A stretch of DNA of 64,000 bases from Luteibacter sp. UNCMF331Sha3.1 (GTDB lineage: Bacteria > Pseudomonadota > Gammaproteobacteria > Xanthomonadales > Rhodanobacteraceae), in the NCBI RefSeq assembly GCF_900109915.1, contig NZ_FOBU01000001.1, forward strand, positions 182,558 through 246,557, read 5' to 3'. Of the stretch, positions 1-13,200 are shown in pieces. The notes beneath the pieces were generated by a model that saw nothing but the letters and a program-made list of their open reading frames with translations, was not told the DNA's origin and did no database searches. The stretch's first letter is position 1, and the number at the start of each line of letters is the position of its first letter. The position numbers and the translations under genes are program-made.

Positions 1-110
1 CAGCGGCATCCTTTCCCAAGCGACGGTGAAGCCCGGAGCGCCGAGGGCGGCGGCCGACGGCTCTTCGCGGCCACGCGAAACCCAACGCGATGGCGAAGCC
101 GAGCCGTCAC
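1..110 (+). repeat. interspersed repeat copy next to the purA terminator
   Basis: About 100 bp are nearly identical to 16549-16650, with roughly two substitutions and one inserted base by eye. Shared words include GCGGCATCCTTTCCCAAGCG and ACGGCTCTTCGCGG. The 3' part ends in the motif GATGGCGAAGCCGAGCCGTCA. The copy is cut by the window edge, so its full length is unknown. It lies directly beyond the purA terminator. Confidence 0.85.
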
Positions 111-121
111 CGCCCCCACTC

Positions 122-153
122 AAAAAAAACGCCAGCTCGAGGCTGGCGTTTTT
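122..153. terminator. rho-independent terminator of the purA operon
   Basis: The stem CGCCAGC/GCTGGCG is flanked by eight A on the left and five T on the right, so it can work in both directions. Read on the minus strand it lies immediately after the purA stop codon and ends the miaA-to-purA gene block. Confidence 0.9.
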
Positions 154-155
154 CC

Positions 156-2376
<2,221 letters not shown>

Positions 2377-2380
<4 letters not shown>

Positions 2381-3507
2381 TGGGCGTTCCCCTGCGGATT
2401 CGGATTCGCGTCGGTGGTCGCGGACTGGATGACGGTGCCGACACCCGGCACGTTGCGCACGTTGCCGTTACCGGCGTCGACCGGCAGCTGCATGATGTTC
2501 TTGCCGTTGCTGCCATCGACCACCTTGGGATTGCCGGCCATGACTTCTTCCACCGTCTCGAGCCACAGGCGGCGGCGGGTGACGTCGGGCGCGGCTCGGT
2601 ATTCCTTGAGCAGCAGATTGAAGCGCTCGGCGTCGCCGTTGGCGCGCGCGATGCGCTCGACGCGCTCCGCGTCGGCCTCCGCGGCGATGCGCGCGGCTTC
2701 GCCGCGAGCCACGGGCACGACCTGGCTTTCGTATGCGCGGGCCTTGTTCTCTTCGCTCTGCTTGTCTTCGCGGGCGGCGTTGACGTCGTCGAAGGCGTCC
2801 TTCACCTGCTGCGGCGGAGAGACGTTCTGGAAGCTGACGCCCGTGACCAGGACGCCGGCATCGTACTTGTCGAGCGTGGCCTGGAGGATGTCCCGCGTCT
2901 GCTGCTGCAGGGTCTCCTTGGCCGCCGGCGCGACGCCGGCGACGGGCGCCTGCGCGGGTGCCGGGGTGTCGACGCCCGGCGTGGTCAGGATGTTGTCCAT
3001 GATGTTGGCGCCGACCACCGAACGCACGGCCGCCTCCGCCGCGTTCTTCATCGTGACCTCGACGCCATCGGCGTTCGAGTACAGGAACTTCCGGGCATCG
3101 GAGACCTGGTACTGCACGTTGAAGTCGATGGCAATGATGTTCTCGTCGCGCGTCAGCATCGACACGTTGTCGGACACCGAGCGCACCTGCGTCGTCTCGA
3201 CCTTGGTCACGGTCTCGACCGGACTCGGCGCCTTCAGGTGGAAGCCGGGCGGCAGGACGCGCGAGAACTCGCCGAACCGCAGCACCACGCCAACCTGGCG
3301 GGCATCGATCACGGTGTAGCTGGAAACCAGCAGCCAGGCGAGGACGAAGACGACGACGATGGCGAAGACACCGCCACTGCCCGCCCCGAAGCGGCCGAAG
3401 CGCGCCTTCAGGTTCTTCAGCGCGGCATCGATGTCGGGCTTGCGCCCGCCCGGCCTGTTGCGGTTCCAGGGATCCTTCTGGCCGTTGCCGGGTTCATTCC
3501 AAGCCAT
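2377..3507 (-). CDS. hflK: FtsH protease modulator HflK
   Basis: HflK is the SPFH partner of HflC. The start MAWNEPGNGQKDPW at 3507 is chosen because an AAGGAG site lies about 10 bases upstream and the sequence matches the conserved HflK N-terminus; the open frame extends to 3630 but that part looks non-coding. The 376-residue product has a Gly/Asn/Pro-rich cytosolic tail, one TM helix near residues 47-66 and the SPFH domain (DARQVGVVLRFGEF). The C-terminal tail is low-complexity (PQGNAQ). It overlaps hflC by 4 bp. Confidence 0.96.
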
Positions 3508-3671
3508 GGGCGACAGTCTCCTTCGGGGACCGGAGGGGTGGGCGGCTGGCAAGCCTTGAGGTGGCACCGCGCCGGCGGGGAATGGCGGCGGGCGCGAAAG
3601 CACCCGACACCGCGCCGTTGGGGCACGCAAACGACGTGAATTCTACCAGATGGGTATGGCCGAGTGGTCGG

Positions 3672-4979
3672 TCAGAACCCGGGATGCGGGGGATCGATGA
3701 GGTCGCGAAGCGATCGGGCGTCCGCGTCGTCGCCCAGAAGCGGGGCCAGCAGCGACCGGGGAGCATCGATATCGAGGTGCCAGCCGTGTTCGTCGACGGC
3801 CTCCCCGACGATGGCGCCGACCGCCTTGAGACGCGCGTGCAGGCGTCCGGCGGTGAGAGGAAGCTCAAGCCCTGCGCGGATGCGATCGCCGCCGAGCAAC
3901 TCGCCGAGCGCCTCGCGCAGCCCGTCGATGCCGTCGCCCGTCGCGGCGGAAAGCCAGACCTGGCGGGGCTTGCCGTCGTCGCCGCGATCGACCCGCGGGG
4001 CGGTGTCGACGAGGTCGACCTTGTTCATGACCGACAGCTGGGGAACGTCCCCTGCCCCGATCTCCTCGAGCACGTCGTTGACCACGCGCTGCAGCAACTC
4101 GCGCTCCTCGTCGGCGGCATCGCTGACGTGGATGAGAAGGTCGGCGTCACGCGCTTCCGCCAGCGTGGCGCGGAAGGCGGCGACCAGGTCGTGAGGCAGC
4201 TCGCGGATGAAGCCGACGGTGTCGGCGATCACGGCGGGGCCGCAGGACAGCCCGTCGATCTTGCGCACCGTGGGGTCGAGCGTCGCGAAGAGCTGGTCGG
4301 CCGCATAGACGCCGCCCGTGGTCAACGCGTTGAAAAGCGTCGACTTGCCGGCGTTGGTGTAGCCCACCAGCGCCACGCGGGGCACCGTGTTGCGCAGACG
4401 CGCGCGGCGCTGCTGGTCGCGCTGCACTTGCACCTTCTCGAGGCGCTTGGTGAGCATCTTCACGCGCTCGGCGAGCAGGCGGCGATCGGTTTCGAGCTGG
4501 GTTTCACCCGGGCCGCGGTTGCCGATGGCACCGCCGCGCTGGGCATCCAGGTGGGTCCAGCCGCGCACGAGGCGTGTGGCGATGTGCTTGAGCTGGGCCA
4601 GTTCGACCTCGAGCTTGCCTTCGTGCGAACGGGCACGCTGGGCGAAGATGTCGAGAATCAGCCCGGCGCGGTCGACCACGCGGGTCTTCAGGTGCTTTTC
4701 GAGGTTGCGCTCCTGCACCGGCGTGAGCACGTGGTCCACGAGGACCAGGTCGGCCTCGAGCGCGCGCACCGCTTCGGCGACCTCGTCGGCCTTGCCGCTG
4801 CCGATGTAGAAACGGGGGTTCGGCTCGGCGACGCGAGCGGAAATGCTGGTCAGGATCTCGGCGCCCGCGGAGGACACCAGTTCGGCGAATTCCTCGCCAC
4901 GGCGAATCGCGTCGCCCTCGCCACGCGAATGCGGAAGGACCAGGATCGCCCGGTCGCCTTTCTTTTGTCTATCGAACAC
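3672..4979 (-). CDS. hflX: ribosome-splitting GTPase HflX
   Basis: HflX is a GTPase that splits or rescues stalled 70S ribosomes. The 435-residue product has an N-terminal HflX domain, the Gly-rich linker with RGGAIGNRGPGETQLETDRR, Walker A GYTNAGKSTLFN, the G3 region ADTVGFI and the G4 motif NKVD. The start is GTG at 4979; the N-terminus MFDRQKKGDRAILV fits the usual MFDR start of the family, though no strong Shine-Dalgarno site is visible. It lies between hfq and hflK, the usual position. Confidence 0.95.
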   Translation of the reverse strand: MFDRQKKGDRAILVLPHSRGEGDAIRRGEEFAELVSSAGAEILTSISARVAEPNPRFYIGSGKADEVAEAVRALEADLVLVDHVLTPVQERNLEKHLKTRVVDRAGLILDIFAQRARSHEGKLEVELAQLKHIATRLVRGWTHLDAQRGGAIGNRGPGETQLETDRRLLAERVKMLTKRLEKVQVQRDQQRRARLRNTVPRVALVGYTNAGKSTLFNALTTGGVYAADQLFATLDPTVRKIDGLSCGPAVIADTVGFIRELPHDLVAAFRATLAEARDADLLIHVSDAADEERELLQRVVNDVLEEIGAGDVPQLSVMNKVDLVDTAPRVDRGDDGKPRQVWLSAATGDGIDGLREALGELLGGDRIRAGLELPLTAGRLHARLKAVGAIVGEAVDEHGWHLDIDAPRSLLAPLLGDDADARSLRDLIDPPHPGF

Positions 4980-5072
4980 TTAGCGGGATGACCTCATGGG
5001 TGAAGGGGGCGCGCGCAGCGGTAAGCATACGCGCACCCGTCCTCTTCCATATGGGTTTGCCGGCGGGGCCCC

Positions 5073-5333
5073 TCAACCCTCGCCGTCACCCGATGTCGCG
5101 TCCGCGTGGTTCTCATGACCGCCGACCCGGACGTTCCGGCTCGGCACCACGGTCGAGATGGCGTGCTTGTAGACCATCTGGCTGACCTGGTTGCGCAGCA
5201 GCACCACGAACTGGTCGAACGACTCGATCGTGCCCTGCAGCTTGATGCCGTTCACCAGATAGATGGCGACCGGCACGCGCTCACGACGGAGCGCATTCAG
5301 AAACGGATCCTGCAACGATTGCCCTTTGGACAT
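5073..5333 (-). CDS. hfq: RNA chaperone Hfq
   Basis: Hfq is a hexameric Sm-like RNA chaperone that pairs small RNAs with mRNAs. The 86-residue product has the Sm1 motif ([29 protein letters not shown], given here only by its first and last words) and the Sm2 motif [12 protein letters not shown]. The C-terminal tail is short (about 20 residues) and acidic/His-containing. It follows miaA and precedes hflX, the conserved gammaproteobacterial order. Confidence 0.97.
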   Translation of the reverse strand: MSKGQSLQDPFLNALRRERVPVAIYLVNGIKLQGTIESFDQFVVLLRNQVSQMVYKHAISTVVPSRNVRVGGHENHADATSGDGEG

Positions 5334-5423
5334 TTTTTGTTCTCCCCTACGCCTCTCGAGCGGGTCCGGGAAAAAACGCCTGCGAAGGCGCCCCGGCCCA
5401 AGTGTCTTGAATCTTAACTGCTT

Positions 5424-6404
5424 TTAAATGCCCGCTGGAAGCGCCGGACGTGATGCTTTCGGCATTCCCAGGAACTGCGCCACCGCGCGCTCGGCCTCGG
5501 GCAATGGATCCCCCCGGTCCGGGTCGAACGTGCGGGCGTCGAGCTCGCTGCGCAGCCATGTGATCTGGCGTTTCGCGAGCTGACGAGTGGCATAGATACC
5601 ACGGTTACGGAATTCCGTGGCATCGCCCTGCCCATCCAGATATTCCCAGGCCTGGCGATACCCGACCGCACGGATCGCGGGGAGGTCCGGCACCAGATCG
5701 CCGCGGTCGCGCAGGCGACGCACCTCGTCGAGGAAACCGTCGGCCAGCATGGCGTCGAAGCGTGTCGCGATACGCTCGTGCAGCTCCTTTCGGTCGACCG
5801 GAAGGAGCGCCAGCTTCAGCACGCGCCACGGAAAGCGCACGCCGCTTCCCCCCGTCTGCAGTTCGGTCAGCGTGCGACCGCTGAGGCTCATCACCTCGAG
5901 GGCGCGCTGGATGCGCTGCGTGTCGCCTGGCCGGATCCGCGCACCGGCCACGGGGTCGAGCGCGGCCATGCGCGCGTGCATGGCCTCCCATCCGATCGAC
6001 GACGCCTCGGCGGCGAGTCGCTCGCGCAAGGCGGGATCGGCGTCGGGCAGATCGGAAAGGCCGCGCTGCAGGGCGCGGAAGTACAGGCCAGTGCCACCTA
6101 CGAGCAGCGGCACCCTGCCCTGCGCCGAGATGCGCTCCATCGCGGCGATGGCATCGATGCGGAAGTCGGCGGCCGAATACGGCTGCGCGGGATCGCGGAT
6201 GTCGATCAGGTCATGCGGATAGCGCGCGAGCGTCGCGGCGTCGGGCTTGGCCGACCCGATGTCCAGCCCCCGATAGACCAGCGCGGAATCGACGCTGACC
6301 AGACCGACGGGAAACCGATCGGCGAGCGCGCACGCAAGCGCCGTCTTGCCCGATGCGGTCGGGCCCATCAGGAAGATGGCGAGGGGGCGTTGATCGAGGC
6401 TCAT
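5424..6404 (-). CDS. miaA: tRNA dimethylallyltransferase
   Basis: MiaA transfers a dimethylallyl group to A37 of tRNAs that read UNN codons. The 326-residue product has the P-loop [10 protein letters not shown], the [17 protein letters not shown] segment, and the [12 protein letters not shown] and [10 protein letters not shown] motifs. It heads the visible minus-strand block miaA-hfq-hflX-hflK-hflC-purA. mutL, often upstream of miaA, is absent; instead a DnaA-box-rich region lies upstream. Confidence 0.96.
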   Translation of the reverse strand: MSLDQRPLAIFLMGPTASGKTALACALADRFPVGLVSVDSALVYRGLDIGSAKPDAATLARYPHDLIDIRDPAQPYSAADFRIDAIAAMERISAQGRVPLLVGGTGLYFRALQRGLSDLPDADPALRERLAAEASSIGWEAMHARMAALDPVAGARIRPGDTQRIQRALEVMSLSGRTLTELQTGGSGVRFPWRVLKLALLPVDRKELHERIATRFDAMLADGFLDEVRRLRDRGDLVPDLPAIRAVGYRQAWEYLDGQGDATEFRNRGIYATRQLAKRQITWLRSELDARTFDPDRGDPLPEAERAVAQFLGMPKASRPALPAGI

Positions 6405-6505
6405 GACGATGCTGCGCAGGCGAACGATCGCAAGGGTACCGCAAGCATGCTGGTCAATGACTGACCAACGAAACGCAAGTGCATGTCCGGTATGGCGCGT
6501 TCGTG

Positions 6506-6805
6506 GTTATCCACATGCTTATGCAGCGATTACCCACACCGGCTGTGGATATCGTGAGTGCACCGGAAGCGCGGCGCCCTGGTCACTTTGTAAGCAGCGT
6601 GATGCAAGTGCGTGCCGTGCAAGGGCGAAACGGAGTTGTCCACATGCTTATGCAGTGCATGTCCACACACGCTGTGGATAAACGCGACACGTGGCGCGCA
6701 CCGGTGGTCACGCACTGATCAGTGTGACGCAAGTCACCGCCGCGTAACGGCGAATCGGAGTTGTCCACACGGTTATGCAGGTGGTATCCACACCGGTTGT
6801 GGATA
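6506..6805. repeat. three-copy DnaA-box array (datA/DARS-like candidate)
   Basis: Three 46-bp cores begin at 6506, 6635 and 6760, in a tandem arrangement of about 125-129 bp. Each core has three DnaA-box-like 9-mers at identical offsets: A (+) at offset 1, B (+) at offset 24, C (-) at offset 38. Perfect TTATCCACA matches are A1 (6507-6515), C2 (6673-6681) and C3 (6798-6806). The others differ by one or two bases, for example TTGTCCACA at 6636 and 6761, TTACCCACA at 6530 and GTATCCACA at 6784. The word TTATGCAG is constant between A and B. The region 6405-6827 holds no gene. The motif match is direct; a role in controlling DnaA is inference. Confidence 0.85.
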
Positions 6806-6827
6806 ACCACCTGCGAGTCCGCTGCGC

Positions 6828-8984
6828 TTACTTCGACGCCGGCACGCCCAGTTCCTTCAGCAGCGACGGCGACGGATAGACCTTGTCGATCAGCCAGCGC
6901 ATGTAACGCATGTCGACGTGGATGGCGCGCTTGTAACGCGGGTCGTACATCCAGCTCGCGCTGACGGCTTCCCAGTTGCTGTCGAAGTTCAGGCCGACCA
7001 GTTCGCCCTTCGCGTTGAGTACCGGCGAACCCGAATTGCCGCCGGTGGTGTCGAGGTTGCTCAGGAAGTCGACCGGCATCTCGCCCGTCTTCGGATCGGC
7101 ATAGCCCTTGAAGTCGCCCTTGGCGATCGCATCGAGCAAGGGCTTCGGTGCATCGAACGGCGGCTTGCCCGTGTTCTTCTCGACGATGCCACGGACCGTG
7201 GTGAGCGGCGCGTAGGTGACGGCGTCGCGGGCCTGCAGCGGCGTGACCTTGCCGTAGCTGACGCGCAGCGTCGAGTTCGCGTCCGGATACACGGCCTTGC
7301 CCTGCGACTCGCGAAAGCCGATCAACGCCTGCATGTAGGCGGGCCGAAGGCGAAGCAGGTCACCGTCGCGCGCCTTGTGCTCGTCGTCCAGGCGCAACAG
7401 TGCCGGGCGCAGCGTCCGCGCGGCCACCAGCAGCGCGTCGTCGCTCTTCGCCACATCGGCGGGCGTCGCGGCGAAGAGACGCATGCGCTCCGCTTCGTCG
7501 CCGAACCTCGTCGCGCCGTAGATGCGATCGAGCGCGGTGGCGAGCTCGGCGGACGTGCGGCCGAACACCTTGTCGAACTCCGGCAACCGCTGCGCGTCGG
7601 GCAGCTTCTGGTAGCGGACCATGAGCGACGTCACCAGCGCTTTCTCGACGCGCGGATCGTAGCGACGCTGGGCCTGCCTGAGCTGGCTCTTGATCAGTTC
7701 CTCGTCGCGCGCCTGGTAGCCCGACTCGCGCTCCGCGTCGGGTTTCGGACGTTCGACCGACAGACGATCGATGGCCAGGGCGCCGCGCATCAGCTGGGTC
7801 TGGCTGGCAAGCAAGGCCAGCAGCATGTCGCGGTCGCGCACGTCCTTGCCCTGCGCGATGAGCGCGAGCACCTGGTCGATCTGCGGCTTGAGCGTCGCGC
7901 CATCCGGCTGCTTCGCCAGCCACGCCAGCATGGCGGCTTCGTCTTCGCGGCGGACGGCGGCGGCGTTGCTGCGCTCGAGGCCCTCGAGCTCGCCTTCGAA
8001 CCGCTTGATGCCGTTCTTCAGCGACTGCAGCTGCGACGCGTAGCGGATCCCCGCGTCCTTGTCCGCCTTGCCTTGCGTCTCGATGACATCCTGCAACGCC
8101 TTCATCGTCGCGACGTACGTCGGCAGGCGCCACTGGATCTGGTCGGCGAACTCGGCGGCGGTGCGGTGCCGGTACGTGGTGCCCGGGTAGCCCGCCAGCA
8201 TGACGAAGTCGCCCTCGACGACGCCCGAGGTCGCCAGTCTGAGGTGCGACGGCGGACGGTAGGGCTTGTTGTCCGGCGAATAATCGGCCGGCTTGCCATC
8301 CGGACCGACGTAGGCGCGCAGGATGGTGAAGTCGCCCGCGTGGCGAGGCCAGACGAAGTTGTCGATCTCGTCGCCGTAGTTACCGATGGCGCGCGGCGGC
8401 GCGTAGACGAGCCGCAGGTCGCGCAGTTCGAGCTGCTTCACCAGGTAGAAGTCGCGGCCGTAGAACATGTTGGCGACGCTGCAGCGGATGCCGTCGCCCT
8501 TCTCGCACGCCGCGACCAGCGCCTTGCTGGCCGCGTCCACCGCGTCGTAATACGCCCGGCCTGTCTTGCCGCGCGCCGCGGCCAGCACGGTGTCGGTGAC
8601 CTTATCGAAGCCGACGGTCACGCGAAGACGGTAATCGGGGTTGGCCGGCAGCTCGCCGGCACGGTCGGGCGCAACGTAGCCATTCGCGATCAGGTCGCGA
8701 TCCGGCTTCGAGTTGTACTGGATGACGCCGAAGGCCACATGGTGGTTCGTGACCACCAGCCCCTCGTCGGACACGAACGCGCCCGTGCCGCCGCCGATAC
8801 GGACCACGGCGTCCAGGGGCGCGCGGGTCAGGTCGGCCAGGTCCTTCGGGTCGCCCCGGAAGCCGGCCTCTTTGAGATTCTTCGCAATCGAAGGCAGCTG
8901 CGACGGCATCCACATGCCTTCGTCGGCCTTCGCATCAAGTGCCAGCGCCATGGCTGCTCCAAGCATCATCGAGCGGATCTGCAT
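6828..8984 (-). CDS. S46 family dipeptidyl-peptidase (DPP7/DPP11-like)
   Basis: Exported S46 serine peptidases release dipeptides from peptide N-termini in the periplasm. The start at 8984 (MQIRSMMLG) is preferred to 9008 because AGGGG lies about 12 bases upstream and a short signal peptide follows; mature protein probably starts near DEGMWMPSQ. The catalytic His lies in TNHHVAFG (about residue 82), the Asp region in [14 protein letters not shown], and the Ser in GGNSGSP (Ser651). The residue equivalent to the DPP7 Gly673/DPP11 Arg673 selectivity position appears to be Ser669 (NFDSNWE), so substrate preference cannot be assigned. About 718 residues, normal for the family. Confidence 0.92.
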   Translation of the reverse strand: MQIRSMMLGAAMALALDAKADEGMWMPSQLPSIAKNLKEAGFRGDPKDLADLTRAPLDAVVRIGGGTGAFVSDEGLVVTNHHVAFGVIQYNSKPDRDLIANGYVAPDRAGELPANPDYRLRVTVGFDKVTDTVLAAARGKTGRAYYDAVDAASKALVAACEKGDGIRCSVANMFYGRDFYLVKQLELRDLRLVYAPPRAIGNYGDEIDNFVWPRHAGDFTILRAYVGPDGKPADYSPDNKPYRPPSHLRLATSGVVEGDFVMLAGYPGTTYRHRTAAEFADQIQWRLPTYVATMKALQDVIETQGKADKDAGIRYASQLQSLKNGIKRFEGELEGLERSNAAAVRREDEAAMLAWLAKQPDGATLKPQIDQVLALIAQGKDVRDRDMLLALLASQTQLMRGALAIDRLSVERPKPDAERESGYQARDEELIKSQLRQAQRRYDPRVEKALVTSLMVRYQKLPDAQRLPEFDKVFGRTSAELATALDRIYGATRFGDEAERMRLFAATPADVAKSDDALLVAARTLRPALLRLDDEHKARDGDLLRLRPAYMQALIGFRESQGKAVYPDANSTLRVSYGKVTPLQARDAVTYAPLTTVRGIVEKNTGKPPFDAPKPLLDAIAKGDFKGYADPKTGEMPVDFLSNLDTTGGNSGSPVLNAKGELVGLNFDSNWEAVSASWMYDPRYKRAIHVDMRYMRWLIDKVYPSPSLLKELGVPASK

Positions 8985-9086
8985 GTGTTTCGTGCCCCTG
9001 TCGGTCATTCAAGCCGACCGACCATAGAGGGGCTTCCGGTCGGAAGGCAATGGCGCGGCGCACCACGAAAACGATGTCCGGCGGCA

Positions 9087-9119
9087 TATAATGGTGGTTT
9101 GGGTCCGCGCCGCGGACCC
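9087..9119 (+). promoter_or_regulatory. possible tdh promoter -10 and leader hairpin
   Basis: TATAAT at 9087-9092 is a consensus -10 hexamer about 50 bases before the tdh ATG. No clear -35 is seen. A GGGTCCGC/GCGGACCC hairpin (9101-9119) would lie in the early leader, 21 bases before the start codon. The role of the hairpin is unknown. Confidence 0.45.
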
Positions 9120-9140
9120 TCCCACGGAATCCCCGATCCC

Positions 9141-10175
9141 ATGCCGCAGACGATGAAGGCGCTGGTCAAGCGCAAGCCCGAACAGGGCATCTGGATGGAA
9201 GAAGTGCCGGTGCCGCAGGTCGGCCCGAACGAAGTCCTGATCAAGGTCGAGAAAACCGCCATCTGCGGGACCGACCTGCACATCTACAAGTGGGACGAAT
9301 GGTCCCAGCGCACGATCACGCCCGGCCTGACCATCGGTCACGAGTTCGTCGGTCGAATCGTCGAGATCGGCCCGGGCGTCACGGGCTACAAGATCGGCGA
9401 CCGCGTCTCGGCGGAAGGCCACATCGTGTGCGGCCATTGCCGCAACTGCCGCGCCGGCCGCCAGCACCTCTGCCCGAACACCATCGGCATCGGCGTGAAT
9501 CGTAATGGCGCGTTCGCCGAATACATGACCATGCCGGCGTCGAACCTGTGGCCGATCCCCGACCAGATCCCGTCGGAGCTCGCCGCGTTCTTCGATCCGT
9601 ACGGTAACGCCGCGCACTGCGCGCTGGAATTCGACCTGATCGGCGAAGACGTCCTCATCACCGGCGCCGGCCCGATCGGCATCATCGCCGCGGGCATCGC
9701 CAAGCACGTGGGCGCCCGCAACGTGGTGGTGACCGACGTCAACGACTACCGCCTGAAGCTGGCCGCCGACATGGGCGCCACGCGCGTCGTCAACGTCGCC
9801 AACCAGTCGCTGAAGGACGTCGTGAAGGACCTCCACATCGAAGGCTTCGATGTCGGCCTGGAAATGAGCGGCAACCCCCGCGCGTTCGGCGACATGCTGG
9901 AGTGCATGTACCACGGCGGCAAGATCGCCATGCTCGGCATCATGCCGCGCGGTGCCGGCATCGACTGGGACAAGGTCATCTTCAAGGGCCTCACTCTGCA
10001 GGGCATCTACGGCCGCAAGATGTACGAGACCTGGTACAAGATGACCCAGATGGTGCTGACCGGCTTCCCGCTGCAGAAGGTGCTCACCCACCAGATCGCG
10101 ATCGACGACTTCCAGAAGGGCTTCGACCTGATGGACGCCGGCCAGAGCGGTAAGGTCGTCTGTTCCTGGACCTGA
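9141..10175 (+). CDS. tdh: L-threonine 3-dehydrogenase
   Basis: Tdh oxidises threonine with NAD to 2-amino-3-ketobutyrate, which Kbl then cleaves to glycine and acetyl-CoA. The product is 344 residues from ATG 9141; an inner ATG at 9153 ([12 protein letters not shown]) gives 340 residues and the E. coli numbering, with the catalytic-zinc Cys as residue 38. The zinc motif GHE, the structural zinc cluster [15 protein letters not shown], and the Rossmann segment [11 protein letters not shown] are visible. Two hairpins follow the stop, the second a strong terminator, so the partner gene kbl is not in the same simple transcript. Confidence 0.96.
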   Translation: MPQTMKALVKRKPEQGIWMEEVPVPQVGPNEVLIKVEKTAICGTDLHIYKWDEWSQRTITPGLTIGHEFVGRIVEIGPGVTGYKIGDRVSAEGHIVCGHCRNCRAGRQHLCPNTIGIGVNRNGAFAEYMTMPASNLWPIPDQIPSELAAFFDPYGNAAHCALEFDLIGEDVLITGAGPIGIIAAGIAKHVGARNVVVTDVNDYRLKLAADMGATRVVNVANQSLKDVVKDLHIEGFDVGLEMSGNPRAFGDMLECMYHGGKIAMLGIMPRGAGIDWDKVIFKGLTLQGIYGRKMYETWYKMTQMVLTGFPLQKVLTHQIAIDDFQKGFDLMDAGQSGKVVCSWT

Positions 10176-10184
10176 ATCCTGAAT

Positions 10185-10203
10185 CGCCGGAGACGCTCCG
10201 GCG
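10185..10203 (+). terminator. stem-loop after tdh
   Basis: CGCCGGAG/CTCCGGCG with an ACG loop lies 9 bp after the tdh stop. It lacks a T-run and is followed by a second, stronger terminator. Confidence 0.5.
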
Positions 10204-10220
10204 TTGACGCCACGCTCACG

Positions 10221-10258
10221 AAGGCCTCCGCCGGGTAGACTCCGCGGGGGCCTTTTTT
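10221..10258 (+). terminator. rho-independent terminator of tdh
   Basis: AAGGCCTCCGC pairs with GCGGGGGCCTT (11 bp with one G-U) and is followed by a run of T (10253-10258). It separates tdh from the DUF748 gene, whose start is only 18 bp further on. Confidence 0.85.
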
Positions 10259-10276
10259 CGTGTGAGGAGCGACGGC

Positions 10277-13200
10277 ATGGAATCGCTGAAAGAACGAGGC
10301 AGAGCCCACTGGCGCGCCGCGCGCGCCCGCGGCGTGGACGTGTACCGGTCCCGCCGCGCACGACGGATCGCCGCCTGGACGGCCGGCGCGCTGGCGGCGT
10401 TCGCGCTGCTCGGCTTCGTCGTCGCCCCTCCGCTGATCCGCTCGCAGGTCGAGAAACACGCGAGCGCGGCGCTCGGCCGTCCGGTGACCCTCGGCGACGT
10501 CGATTTCAATCCGTTCACCCTCGACCTCGTCATCGCCGGCCTGCACATCGGCGAACGCGACGGCAAGACGCCCTTCGTCGACATCGACCGCGTCACCGCG
10601 AACGCGTCGTGGGCGTCCCTCTTTCGCGCGGCGCCGATCCTGGACGCCCTCACGCTCGACCGGCCCCGCGTGCACCTGCGCCGGGACGATGCGCATCGCT
10701 TCAACGTATCGGACATCCTCGACCGCTTCGCCAGCGACCCGAAGGCGCCGCCTTCCGAGCCGGCACGCTTCGCGCTGTCCAACATCGCGATCCATGGCGG
10801 CGAGATCGACTTCGACGACCGCGTACTCGACGCGACGCACCGCGTCGACCACCTCGAGCTCGGCATACCCTTCATCGCCAACCTGCCGAGCGCCACCGAC
10901 ATCTTCGTGCAGCCGCTGCTGGCCATGACGATCGACGGGAGCCCGCTGCGCGTCCAGGGTCAGACCAAGCCCTTCGCGAACAGTCGCGAGTCGATGGTGT
11001 CGTTCCGCCTCGACAAGCTGGACCTGCCCCGCTACATCGGCTTCGTGCCCGGCCCGCTGCCCGTTCGCCTGCCGGAGGGCCGGCTTTCCGGCCATCTCGA
11101 CGTCCGTTTCCTCATGACCGACACCGCGCCACGCGTGGTGCTGGGTGGCCGGGTCGTCGTCGACGACCTCCGCGTGCACGACGCGCAGGACAAGCCGCTG
11201 CTCGGCGTGGGCCACGCCGATATCGCCCTGACCGCCCTCGAGCCCCTGACGTCCCGCTACCGCTTCGGCGCGATCGCGCTCGATCGCCTCGACGTGCGCT
11301 ATGCGCGCCTCCCCGCCGGTCGCAGCAGCATCCACGCCTTGCTGCCCGCGCCCGCGGCGAAGCCCGCGCCGGAAACGAAGCCGGCCGACGTGCGTATCGA
11401 CAGCCTCGCCGTGACATCGTCGCGCATCGAATACGCGGATCTCGCGGCACCCGCGCCCGCCCGCCTCGTGCTCGACGACGTGCGTGCGTCGCTGCGTGGC
11501 CTCAGTACCGTGAAGGCGCCGGTCGCGGCGATGGATGTCACCGCGCGGATGGCCGGCGGCGACGTCGCGACCAAGGGCAGGCTCGACCTCGCCGCCAGCC
11601 GCTACGACGGCGGCATCACGCTGAAGAACGTGTCGCTCGCGACGCTGATGCCGTTCGCGCCATCGGTGCTCGACGCCGACGTGCAGGCGGGTTCGATCGG
11701 CGCCATGGGCGAGCTGCTCGTCGATTGGCACGAGGCGGCGACGGTCCGCATCGCGCATGCGAAGGCGACACTCGACGGCTTCCGTCTCGTGCCGCACGAC
11801 GGCGGCGTCGCGCCGGTCACGTGGCGCTCGCTGGCGGCGGACGTCGCGCTGCTCGACCTCGCCACCAGCGAGGCGCGCCTCGATCGCCTGACCCTCGACG
11901 GTCTCGCGCTCGACGTGCGGCGCCTTGCCGACGGCTCCGTCGATCTCGTCGGCATCCTGAAGGCCGCGCCTCCCGCAACCGCGCCACAGGCACCCGCCAC
12001 ATCGCCGTGGCGCTGGAGCATCGCCCGGGTCGATGTCGGCGACGGCGTCGTCTCGATCCGCGACGCGAAGGCGCCGGCCCGACGTCGCGACATCGTGCTG
12101 AACGCGACGTCCTTCGCTATCGACGGTCTGTCCGACGACACGAGGAAGCCCGTGCGCCTGAATCTCGACGGCATGCTCGGCAAGGGAGCCTTCGCGATCG
12201 CGGGCCAGGTGACGCCCCGGTCGATGCTTGCCGACCTGACGATCAAGGCGACACGACTCGACCTCGCTCCGTTGCAGTCGCTGGTCACCGTGCCGCTCAA
12301 CGTGCGCATCGCCAGCGCCCTGCTCAGCGTGGACGGCAGGCTGCGTGCGTCGATGCCGGGCAAGGCGCCGGCACGCATCGACTGGCAGGGCGACGCCACG
12401 CTCGGTCGCCTGCGCGTGCTCGACAAGGTGACCGATGCGGACTTTCTCCGTATCGGTTCGCTCACCGCCAGCGCCCTGTCGGTGAAGATCGGCGAAGCCA
12501 CGCCACGCATCGACATCGGCGGTATCGCTCTCGACGATTTCTACGCACGCGTGATCGTCAACGCGAACGGCCGGCTCAACCTGCAGGACGTCGTCGCGGG
12601 GCCGGAAACACCGGGCGCCGTGTCGGTCACCGAGGCGAGAACGACGCCGGTGCCCGATGCCAACGCGACACCCGCCCCGGTCGCTCCTTCGGGCCCCGCC
12701 GCCGACGTTCGGGTCGGTCGCGTCAGCCTGACGAAGGGCCGCCTGAACTACACCGACAATTTCATCAAGCCGAACTACACCGCCGACGTGACCAGCCTCA
12801 CCGGCAACATCGGGGCATTCGGTACCGCCGCGGGCGCGGCGCCGGCCGAGCTCACGCTCCAGGGGCAGCTCGACGACAACGCCCCCGTCGATATCCGCGG
12901 CACGATCAATCCGCTGACCCCCGTCGCCTTCCTCGACATCGCGGCGAAGGCGGAAGGCATCCCGCTCGCCAACCTGTCGCCCTACTCCGGCAAGTACGCC
13001 GGCTATCCGATCACACGCGGACGGCTGAACGTCGACGTCCACTACCTGCTGGACCAGCGCAAGCTCACCGCGGACAACCACATCTTCATCGACCAGCTCA
13101 CGTTCGGCGACCGCATCGAGGGCCCGGGCATCACGCACCTGCCCGTCAAACTCGCCGTGGCGCTGCTGAAGGACAGCGAGGGCCGCATCGACGTGCGCAT

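Noticed and set aside
6405-6827. The DnaA-box array as the chromosomal origin
   Set aside because: No dnaA, dnaN, gidA or rpmH gene, and no AT-rich unwinding region, lies beside it. A datA/DARS-like role is more likely.
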